IMG/VR virus record: IMGVR_UViG_3300044568_000623
Location: 1-21,036 of that record
Source: a virus
Direction: 5' to 3' (one strand)
DNA: 21,036 nucleotides
Positions 6,964-12,000 of this stretch are shown here, piece by piece (within the stretch, counting starts at the first letter, position 1; each line of letters opens with the position of its first letter). Under the pieces are notes generated by a model. It saw nothing but the letters and a program-made list of their open reading frames with translations. It did not search any database and was not told the DNA's origin. The position numbers were made by a program, and so were the translations under genes.

Positions 6964-7214
6964 GTTCTGTTCCGGAAGAAAAAAGGTATATACCCCCCGC
7001 AGGTGTTTTTTCTTGCACTTGCCGAGCCGTTCGAACAATCTGCAAAAAACGCACGTTTCAGCCCATACCTCCTAAAAAGACCAGAACACTGGAACAAGCA
7101 GCTAAGTCCTTGATTTTAAAAGTAAAATCTTGTTCCGTTACCAGAACAACAACAGAATTACCGGAACAGAATTTAGCCCTGCTGCGTCATTTAAGAAAAA
7201 ATTAAATGATAGAA

Positions 7215-7242
7215 TCCACGCATGACATGGATTGATAATTAA
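7215..7242 (-). repeat. Hairpin repeat, copy E5
   Basis: TCCACG (7215-7220) and TGGA (7228-7231), then TTGATAATTAA. Same family as E4, but here it is not next to a gene start, which suggests that it may work at the DNA level. Confidence 0.45.
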
Positions 7243-7320
7243 GTGGCTGGGCGTAGGCAGGGCGTCGGCTGTTGTTCTCATGGCTGATGAGATTTCGTAA
7301 TTTACGCGGGCATACATACA

Positions 7321-7350
7321 CGCGCGCGACAATATATAACTGGTTTCAAT
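7321..7350. repeat. 30-bp dispersed repeat, copy 1
   Basis: Begins CGCGCGCGACAATA and continues to TGGTTTCAA. It matches 8417-8446 at 27 of 30 positions. Both copies lie just past a leftward terminator. Confidence 0.55.
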
Positions 7351-7360
7351 TTGTCTAGGC

Positions 7361-7390
7361 GAAAAAAAACCCTAGACCGTAGTCTAGGGC
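7361..7390 (-). terminator. Rho-independent terminator (leftward), twin 1
   Basis: Hairpin CCCTAGAC-CGTA-GTCTAGGG (7370-7389) with eight A on the plus strand to its left, so a U-tract follows the stem in leftward RNA. It ends the 56-aa gene and has the same hairpin as 7589-7608. Confidence 0.85.
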
Positions 7391-7396
7391 TGTGGG

Positions 7397-7567
7397 TTAT
7401 GGGTATCTTAATCCAGTGGCGGGATCAATTAAACCTGATACGTCACCGATAACGCCAATCCGATCAATTGCATTTTTGAATTCGACTAGCGTTAATATGC
7501 CGTTATAGTAATGCGTTACAGTTTCCTTAATGTATCCATCAATAGAATTCAAATCTTGTTGAATCAT
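7397..7567 (-). CDS. 56-aa unknown protein between twin terminators
   Basis: ATG at 7567 with AGGGG 6 bases upstream; the protein begins MIQQDLNSIDGYIKETV and ends GLRYP. It is soluble and probably helical in its first half. It is a complete reading frame with good ribosome-site spacing, enclosed by two identical terminator hairpins (7370-7389 and 7589-7608), so it is expressed either by leak-through or from a weak promoter I could not identify. No family is recognised. Confidence 0.65.
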   Translation of the reverse strand: MIQQDLNSIDGYIKETVTHYYNGILTLVEFKNAIDRIGVIGDVSGLIDPATGLRYP

Positions 7568-7580
7568 AATAATCCCCTAA

Positions 7581-7608
7581 GAAAAAAACCCTAGACCGTA
7601 GTCTAGGG
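7581..7608 (-). terminator. Rho-independent terminator (leftward), twin 2
   Basis: Same 20-base hairpin as twin 1 at 7589-7608, with seven A to its left on the plus strand. It lies 18 bases past the stop of the 211-aa gene. Confidence 0.85.
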
Positions 7609-7626
7609 TTGTGAGTTAAAACAATA

Positions 7627-8262
7627 TTACTGGATACGCTTTTTAATTACTTCGAAAAATGCGTCACGAGCTAAGCGGAAAGTTACCATGTCCGCATGTG
7701 GATCACCAGTTTGCTTACCATGTGTAACTTTCTTTTCTTGGTCTTTGAAGAAAGCTTGCCAAGCTTCGAACAAAGTTTTATTTGCCGCTCTAGCTTTTCT
7801 AGTAACACCTAAAATCGCTTTCTTGATGTCACTCTTGCGATTAGAACGATAGGTTGAAGCTTCATCACGCATTGTCTTAACTTGCGCTTTTAAACCTTTG
7901 TTCTCGATTTTGTTATATTCAACCGTAGTCATATTGATAGCATATGAATAGGTTAGAACGTGATGCCCTTCAGGTAAGGTTGTCTTATCTGATAGGTTAG
8001 CAAAATCGCCCGCACTGGTGATAATGTACGGCACTGCTTTGTGTGTCTCTGCAAAGTGTTGATTGTATCCAGAATCTAGCTCTGCTTCGAGTTCTTCATT
8101 TTTGTGTTTAGGTTGTGCAAAATCTTTGTCAATACTTTTGATATAAGCAGCAACCGATTTGATAACGCTAACACTTGCGTCAAACGCTTTTGATTGTTCA
8201 AGTGCTGCACTGCGAACGGATACTAGGTTAATGCTTTTTTCTACGATAGCTTTTTTTGCCAT
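7627..8262 (-). CDS. Unknown 211-aa protein under promoter C
   Basis: The protein starts MAKKAIVEKSINLVSVRS; I chose the ATG at 8262, with GGAGTG about 9 bases upstream, over an in-frame TTG at 8277 that overlaps that SD. It is soluble and helical, with many Lys residues and a C-terminal region (DAFFEVIKKRIQ) suggesting a packed helical bundle. It is the largest gene of this sub-cluster, has its own promoter (8322-8350) and is followed by a strong terminator, so it is a single-gene transcription unit and probably well expressed. No family is recognised; a nucleic-acid-binding role is possible but unsupported. Confidence 0.75.
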   Translation of the reverse strand: MAKKAIVEKSINLVSVRSAALEQSKAFDASVSVIKSVAAYIKSIDKDFAQPKHKNEELEAELDSGYNQHFAETHKAVPYIITSAGDFANLSDKTTLPEGHHVLTYSYAINMTTVEYNKIENKGLKAQVKTMRDEASTYRSNRKSDIKKAILGVTRKARAANKTLFEAWQAFFKDQEKKVTHGKQTGDPHADMVTFRLARDAFFEVIKKRIQ

Positions 8263-8321
8263 GATATTACACTCCAATTAAGTTAATAAAAATACGCGGT
8301 TTGTTACATCGCGTAAGACAT

Positions 8322-8350
8322 AATTTACGCATAATCGTTCTATATGTCAA
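8322..8350 (-). promoter_or_regulatory. Promoter C (leftward)
   Basis: Minus strand: -35 TTGACA (8345-8350, consensus), 17-base spacer, -10 TAAATT (8322-8327). It starts about 60 bases upstream of the 211-aa gene. TTGACATATA is shared with promoter D. Confidence 0.6.
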
Positions 8351-8373
8351 GTTAAATATCGCTTAATGTATGA

Positions 8374-8390
8374 CGTGGAACAATAAATAA
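8374..8390 (-). repeat. Repeat E6 (right arm only)
   Basis: CGTGGA (8374-8379) followed by ACAATAAATAA, a diverged E-family copy just upstream of promoter C. The left arm is not recognisable. Confidence 0.3.
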
Positions 8391-8416
8391 GCCCGCTCGG
8401 CATGCTCGCGCAGATT

Positions 8417-8446
8417 CGCGCGCGACAATAAATAACTGGTATCAAG
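8417..8446. repeat. 30-bp dispersed repeat, copy 2
   Basis: Matches 7321-7350 with three differences. It lies 13 bases from the terminator at 8460-8482, as copy 1 lies next to the terminator at 7361-7390. Confidence 0.55.
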
Positions 8447-8459
8447 CGCCATCAGGCAC

Positions 8460-8482
8460 AAAAAAAGGGAGCCGAAGCTCCC
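8460..8482 (-). terminator. Rho-independent terminator (leftward)
   Basis: GGGAGC (8467-8472), CGAA, GCTCCC (8477-8482), preceded on the plus strand by seven A. In leftward RNA this is a UUCG-capped stem followed by U7. It lies 4 bases past the stop of the 74-aa gene. Confidence 0.88.
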
Positions 8483-8486
8483 TCTC

Positions 8487-8711
8487 TTAGTCGTTCACAT
8501 CTAGCATTACATCTACCCACTCAGCCCCGATAACACCGGGATACCATTCATGCACCCAGCCTTTGTCGTCCATCGCTTTGCATAGCACGCGACCTGTACT
8601 ACTCGGCTTATGTGGCTCACGCATATCCATTACAAAGTATGGCTTACCATCTATATGCACCGGGTCGCCTGATTTTACTTCCTTACCTGATTGCGAATAT
8701 ACGAGTTTCAT
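8487..8711 (-). CDS. Conserved small phage protein, 74 aa
   Basis: The protein begins MKLVYSQSGKEVKSGDPV and contains YPGVIGAEWVD near the C-terminus. From memory, small phage proteins with an MKLV..SGKEVK..D start, an HKP.STGRV core and a YPGVIGAEW end are common, and this looks like one; they have no assigned function. The composition suggests a compact beta-rich fold of SH3 type. AGGGAGTGAG precedes the ATG at 8711, behind a GAAA-capped hairpin. It is the last gene of a four-gene unit ending at the terminator at 8460-8482. Confidence 0.78.
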   Translation of the reverse strand: MKLVYSQSGKEVKSGDPVHIDGKPYFVMDMREPHKPSSTGRVLCKAMDDKGWVHEWYPGVIGAEWVDVMLDVND

Positions 8712-8745
8712 AACTCACTCCCTAAAAGTGGGGCTTTCGCCCCGG
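8712..8745 (-). promoter_or_regulatory. Intergenic hairpin plus ribosome site, copy 1
   Basis: GGGGC-TTTC-GCCCC (8730-8743); in leftward RNA, a 5-bp stem with a GAAA tetraloop followed by ACUUUUAGGGAGUG and the start codon. It could be a weak terminator/attenuator or an RNA-stabilising stem. Nearly the same unit occurs at 8933-8968. Confidence 0.55.
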
Positions 8746-8749
8746 TTGA

Positions 8750-8932
8750 TTAAAGTAAATCGAATACGTAGTCTGGCTCAAGACCAAACTCGTAGTGCAA
8801 CATTTCTAACGGGTCTTCACCTTCTGCTACTGCTTCGCGTACCTCGTCAATCCATTCCTGCGCTTCGTCCCGGCTCAAGCCGTCGCGTGTCATCAATACT
8901 TCTAATATGCTGTAGTCCGATTTTGCAATCAT
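8750..8932 (-). CDS. Conserved small acidic phage protein, 60 aa
   Basis: The protein contains MTRDGLSRDEAQEWIDEV (residues 14-31) and ends in EFGLEPDYVFDLL. This acidic helical pattern (TRDGLS..EA....EVRE....G.DP.E.L..EFGLEPDY) is familiar from small phage proteins of unknown function. The two helices and the absence of Cys or basic patches suggest a protein-binding rather than a DNA-binding role. The ATG at 8932 has GGGAGTGAAT upstream. Confidence 0.78.
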   Translation of the reverse strand: MIAKSDYSILEVLMTRDGLSRDEAQEWIDEVREAVAEGEDPLEMLHYEFGLEPDYVFDLL

Positions 8933-8968
8933 TATTCACTCCCTAAAAGTTGGGGGGCTTTCGCCCCC
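8933..8968 (-). promoter_or_regulatory. Intergenic hairpin plus ribosome site, copy 2
   Basis: GGGGGC (8953-8958), TTTC, GCCCCC (8963-8968), then the same CUUUUAGGGAGUGA ribosome-site sequence as copy 1. The stem is longer by one pair. Confidence 0.55.
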
Positions 8969-8972
8969 GTTG

Positions 8973-9197
8973 TTATTTCCAATACTTCTGAATCATTACT
9001 TCAGCAGGAAAGCCCTGAATACCTTGCATTGCAAGACCCAAGCGGATCATATGTTCCTTACTGCTTTGCTGATCAGCTTGCAGAAGCCCAACTACTTTGT
9101 TGAACTGGCGCTTACCTAACCATTTAATGCAGTCCTGCTCTGCTTTTGTTTCTGCTGCTGCTGCGTCCATGCCGCTGTAATCTATGTCGTAATGCAT
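8973..9197 (-). CDS. Unknown 74-aa protein
   Basis: Begins MHYDIDYSGMDAAAAETK and is predicted to be helical and soluble, ending IQKYWK. AGAGGT lies 5 bases before the ATG at 9197, and the ATG overlaps the TAA of the upstream membrane gene (TAATG), so the two are coupled. The DYS/MDAAAAE start resembles small hypothetical proteins in other phages, but I cannot name a family. Confidence 0.72.
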   Translation of the reverse strand: MHYDIDYSGMDAAAAETKAEQDCIKWLGKRQFNKVVGLLQADQQSSKEHMIRLGLAMQGIQGFPAEVMIQKYWK

Positions 9198-9364
9198 TAT
9201 TCACCTCTCACAAAAATGTTATTAAGTATTAAACCAATCTGCACACCTGCGACTACTAATATGCCTTGCTGTATCCATCTACCTTGCTCTACATCAAAGC
9301 CCCATGTGATACCTACTACTGCACATGCTGCGGTTACAACTAACCATAACTTTTCTGATTTCAT
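9197..9364 (-). CDS. 55-aa membrane protein with two hydrophobic segments
   Basis: ATG at 9364 with GGAGTGAATC upstream; begins MKSEKLWLVVTAACAVVG. Residues 6-22 and about 34-51 are hydrophobic, separated by a short charged turn (FDVEQGRW), giving a helical hairpin in the membrane with both ends probably cytoplasmic. It is the first gene of the leftward unit from promoter D. Small two-helix phage membrane proteins include holins, but no endolysin gene is adjacent, so a lysis role is only a possibility. Confidence 0.68.
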   Translation of the reverse strand: MKSEKLWLVVTAACAVVGITWGFDVEQGRWIQQGILVVAGVQIGLILNNIFVRGE

Positions 9365-9417
9365 GATTCACTCCATATGATGTTTATAAGGTGAAGCGTG
9401 TCTATCGCTCAGTTGTT

Positions 9418-9446
9418 AATGTACCTCTACTATCTATATATGTCAA
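9418..9446 (-). promoter_or_regulatory. Promoter D (leftward)
   Basis: Minus strand: -35 TTGACA (9441-9446), 17-base spacer, -10 TACATT (9418-9423). TTGACATATA is shared with promoter C, and the same decamer occurs on the plus strand at promoter B. Confidence 0.58.
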
Positions 9447-9468
9447 GCCAAACTAGCATTATGTTTCA

Positions 9469-9497
9469 CCCCTACCCCCTACCACCCCCCACCCCCC
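9469..9497 (-). other. G-quadruplex motif between divergent promoters
   Basis: On the minus strand, four G-runs of 6, 6, 5 and 4 bases separated by loops of 1, 5 and 2 bases. This fits the strict G4 pattern and is the only such tract I noticed. It is upstream of promoter D and could modulate either promoter. Confidence 0.6.
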
Positions 9498-9634
9498 AAA
9501 TATGCGGTCGGAGTCCCGCCGCCTCCTATACTCTTAGATTTGCACAAACGATCCCACTTTTTTTGAAATCTCACGCCCCACCAAAAAATATTTCGCAAAA
9601 ATTTTCCAAAACTCAGTTGCTAAATTGACAAGTC

Positions 9635-9662
9635 TTTACATTCTAGAAATTCGTGTTATATT
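9635..9662 (+). promoter_or_regulatory. Promoter R (rightward, late genes)
   Basis: -35 TTTACA (9635-9640), 16-base spacer, -10 TATATT (9657-9662). The start of transcription would be near 9669, about 28 bases before the chosen terminase ATG. A TTGACA at 9625 has no well-spaced -10. Confidence 0.6.
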
Positions 9663-9696
9663 GCGCTAATTGTTCACCAAGCCACAGAACGCTTAC

Positions 9697-10263
9697 ATGA
9701 ACGTTATTGTCCCCAACATCGAAGAAGATATTCCTCTGCCAGCCTCCGCGATGGATGCGCTGCCTGATATGTCGCCCCAGCAAGAAATAGAAATGCGGGC
9801 TAAGACTATTAAACTAATCTCAGATTTAAACGGGGTTCCCATAGAACCCACACCCGCGCACATGGAAGAAGCCCGCCAAGTTGCACGTCAGATGATAGAA
9901 AACCCCACGATGCGACCTGAGTTTGCTAAATATCCTAATGAGGTGATGGCATACCTTGCAGGTATGGTTGCACAATCCAACTGCATGATCGTAGAAGAGT
10001 TGTCAGATTTAAAACTCTACGTCGTAAACAAATTAATAGCAGAAGTCGAGAACGCAAAGGACGCAAAGGCACGAATAACTGCCCTAAGTAAGCTAGGCGA
10101 GGTCGATGGAGTTGATGCATTTAAGAAACGCAGCGAAGTAACGCACAAAGTGCAGACTATTGAAGAGGTTGAGACCGAGTTGTTCAGTATATTGAACACG
10201 TTAGAAGATCAGATAACCGATGTAGAAGTCAGGGAGGTCTCTAGTGGGCTTGGAGAATCTTAA
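9697..10263 (+). CDS. terS: Probable terminase small subunit
   Basis: Protein of 188 aa (MNVIVPNIEEDIPLPASAM...). It lies directly before the large terminase and overlaps it by 20 bases. It is helical and acidic, with a C-terminal segment (ITALSKLGEVDGVDAFKKRS, then EEVETELFSIL) of the kind seen after the oligomerisation core in terminase small subunits. Small subunits bind the packaging site and load the genome onto the motor. I see no clear N-terminal helix-turn-helix, so the call rests mainly on position. I chose the ATG at 9697, because an in-frame TTG at 9670 would leave almost no 5' leader from promoter R. The SD is weak. Confidence 0.7.
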   Translation: MNVIVPNIEEDIPLPASAMDALPDMSPQQEIEMRAKTIKLISDLNGVPIEPTPAHMEEARQVARQMIENPTMRPEFAKYPNEVMAYLAGMVAQSNCMIVEELSDLKLYVVNKLIAEVENAKDAKARITALSKLGEVDGVDAFKKRSEVTHKVQTIEEVETELFSILNTLEDQITDVEVREVSSGLGES

Positions 10264-11770
10264 ATTAACAGCTGAACATATAAATAAGATACGTGCGTCG
10301 TTAAATTCAATGCCGGACAATAAAAAACGCCGTGCAGTTGAGCTATTAAAACAGTATAAACAAGAGACAACTCGTGAAATAAGCAAAGATTCGTTCCTAG
10401 ATTTCGTCAAACACGTCTATCCGGGCTACAAAGTTGGTCCACATCACTATAAATTAGCCCGTATTTTCGAAGAAATTGCCGCTGGCAAGAAGAAAAGGGT
10501 GATAGTTAACATTGCACCGCGTCATGGCAAGTCAGAATTGATCTCATATCTCGCTCCGGCGTGGTTTTTGGGTAAATATCCACAAAAAAAGATCATTATG
10601 GCGTCACATACAGCGGATTTGGCGGTGAATTTCGGTCGTAGAGTAAGGAATTTAGTAGGTTCAGAGCCATACCATGACATTTTTCCACAAATTGAGCTAC
10701 AAGCTGACTCGAAATCTGCCTCACGTTGGGGTACTAATTTTCAGGGCGAATATTTTGCTATTGGTGTTGGCGGCGCTCTTGCTGGTAGGGGTGCAGACCT
10801 ATTCATTATTGACGACCCACACTCTGAACAAGAAGCAAAAACAGGACGACCGGACGTGTTCATTCCAGCATGGGAGTGGTTCCAATCGGGTCCTCTACAG
10901 CGTCTCATGCCCGGAGGGGCGATCATCATCGTAATGACAAGATGGTCGAAGTTGGACTTAACTGGTCAGATTATTACGCAGATGGAGCGTGCAGAAGGGG
11001 TAGATCAGTGGGAAGTAGTTGAGTTTCCAGCGATTGATGAGAACGACAACGTACTTTGGCCTGAGTTTTGGTCGGCAGAAGAACTACTTGCTAAAAAAGC
11101 GGGTATGGATATTCGCTACTGGAACGCCCAGTACATGCAGCAGCCAACCTCTGAAGAAGGCGCACTAATTAAAAGAGAGTGGTGGCAGATATGGGAAGAA
11201 GAAGACCCACCTCAATGCGAATTTGTGATTATGTCTTTGGATGCCGCACAAGAAGCGAACAACCGATCTGACTTTAACGCTCTTACAACATGGGGTGTTT
11301 TCTTCAATGAAGAGACTAATAACTATGCAATAATCTTACTGAACAGCATTAAGAAGCGCATGGAGTACCCTGAATTAAAAGCATTAGTTCTTGAAGAATA
11401 CGGTCAGTGGGAACCCGATGCGTTTATCGTGGAGAAAAAGTCTTCTGGCTCAGTGTTGTACCAAGAGATGAGAAGGATGGGTGTGCCAGTACAAGAGTTC
11501 ACACCGGGCAAGGGACAAGACAAGATTTCCCGTGTAAATGCGGTATCAAGTTTATTTCATGGGGGCATAGTATTTGCCCCACAGAGACGCTGGGCGCAAG
11601 AAGTTATTGAGGAATGTAACGACTTCCCAGCAGGTATTAACGATGACTTAGTTGACTCGACAACACTAGCACTACTTAGATTCCGTCAGGGCGGATTTAT
11701 TCGCTTAGATTCGGACGAGAAAGACGATATACAGCTGTTTAAATCAAAACGTAAGAAGGCGTACTACTGA
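10244..11770 (+). CDS. terL: Terminase large subunit (packaging ATPase/nuclease)
   Basis: Protein of 508 aa, full length for the family. ATPase domain: Walker A-like APRHGKSE (91-98), Walker B LFIIDD (176-181), and IVMTRW (229-234) as the coupling motif. The RNase H-like nuclease domain has D333 in SLDAA, E397 in IVEKKS and an acidic D467/D468/D471 cluster, the three positions expected for two-metal cleavage. TerL pumps DNA into the prohead through the portal and cuts it. The start is GTG at 10244 with AGGGAGG 6 bases upstream, clearly preferred, which gives a 20-base overlap with the small subunit. Confidence 0.95.
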   Translation: MGLENLKLTAEHINKIRASLNSMPDNKKRRAVELLKQYKQETTREISKDSFLDFVKHVYPGYKVGPHHYKLARIFEEIAAGKKKRVIVNIAPRHGKSELISYLAPAWFLGKYPQKKIIMASHTADLAVNFGRRVRNLVGSEPYHDIFPQIELQADSKSASRWGTNFQGEYFAIGVGGALAGRGADLFIIDDPHSEQEAKTGRPDVFIPAWEWFQSGPLQRLMPGGAIIIVMTRWSKLDLTGQIITQMERAEGVDQWEVVEFPAIDENDNVLWPEFWSAEELLAKKAGMDIRYWNAQYMQQPTSEEGALIKREWWQIWEEEDPPQCEFVIMSLDAAQEANNRSDFNALTTWGVFFNEETNNYAIILLNSIKKRMEYPELKALVLEEYGQWEPDAFIVEKKSSGSVLYQEMRRMGVPVQEFTPGKGQDKISRVNAVSSLFHGGIVFAPQRRWAQEVIEECNDFPAGINDDLVDSTTLALLRFRQGGFIRLDSDEKDDIQLFKSKRKKAYY

Positions 11771-12000
11771 TGACTATTATCGAGACCATTAAGTTCTGGT
11801 GGAAGGTAAAGAAGTACAACCGCCGTTTACTTAAACAAGCTAAGTACGGTAACAAAGACCCGTATGAAACAACGAAAGAGGACGTAGATAAGTGGTTCGA
11901 GACAAACCCATTTGAACTTGATCGAGAACTATTGAATACACACCACATGGAACCGGCACCTAAAAGTCGTGCCGTACATATTTTTAGGAATTTATCATGA
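11770..12000 (+). CDS. Unknown 76-aa protein between TerL and portal
   Basis: The ATG shares its A with the TerL stop (TGATG) and the 3' end overlaps the portal start by 4 bases, so it is coupled to both. The N-terminal half is basic and aromatic (FWWKVKKYNRRLLKQAK) and the C-terminal half acidic. There is no membrane segment or known motif. Its fixed place in the packaging series suggests a small packaging or head accessory factor; no family is recognised. Confidence 0.75.
   Translation: MTIIETIKFWWKVKKYNRRLLKQAKYGNKDPYETTKEDVDKWFETNPFELDRELLNTHHMEPAPKSRAVHIFRNLS

Larger units (their letters stand above)
6774..7168. repeat. Octamer array CCRGAACA/TGTTCYGG; putative origin or operator region
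   Basis: The octamer or a one-base variant occurs in both orientations. As TGTTCYGG: 6774, 6783 (variant), 6848, 6968, 7131 (variant). As CCRGAACA: 6797 (variant), 6869, 7081, 7089 (variant), 7141, 7161. A partial copy is at 7033. Several form inverted pairs, for example 6848/6869 and 7131/7141. The centre is very AT-rich (6922-6963). No convincing gene lies here. Iterons plus an unwinding element would suit a phage replication origin; arrays of operators are the alternative. Confidence 0.55.
9365..9696. promoter_or_regulatory. Divergent control region between the leftward and rightward arms
   Basis: About 330 bases without a supported gene. It holds promoter D, a G-quadruplex motif, an A/T-rich stretch (about 9560-9620) and promoter R. 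It is the only point in the window where transcription diverges, and is therefore the likely switch between the leftward (early/middle) and rightward (late) programmes. Confidence 0.65.

Noticed and set aside
6774-7168. CRISPR array interpretation of the repeated octamers
   Set aside because: Copies are only 8 bases, occur in both orientations and have irregular spacing, unlike direct repeats with uniform spacers.
7138-7332. Minus-strand 64-codon open frame
   Set aside because: It needs a TTG start without an SD and spans repeat E5 and part of the octamer array, so it is better read as non-coding.
9398-9628. Plus-strand 76-codon open frame in the divergent region
   Set aside because: No ribosome site; low-complexity Pro-rich translation of the C-tract; lies upstream of the late promoter.
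9670-9696. TTG start for the terminase small subunit
   Set aside because: It coincides with the expected transcript start, so there would be no leader; the ATG at 9697 fits better.
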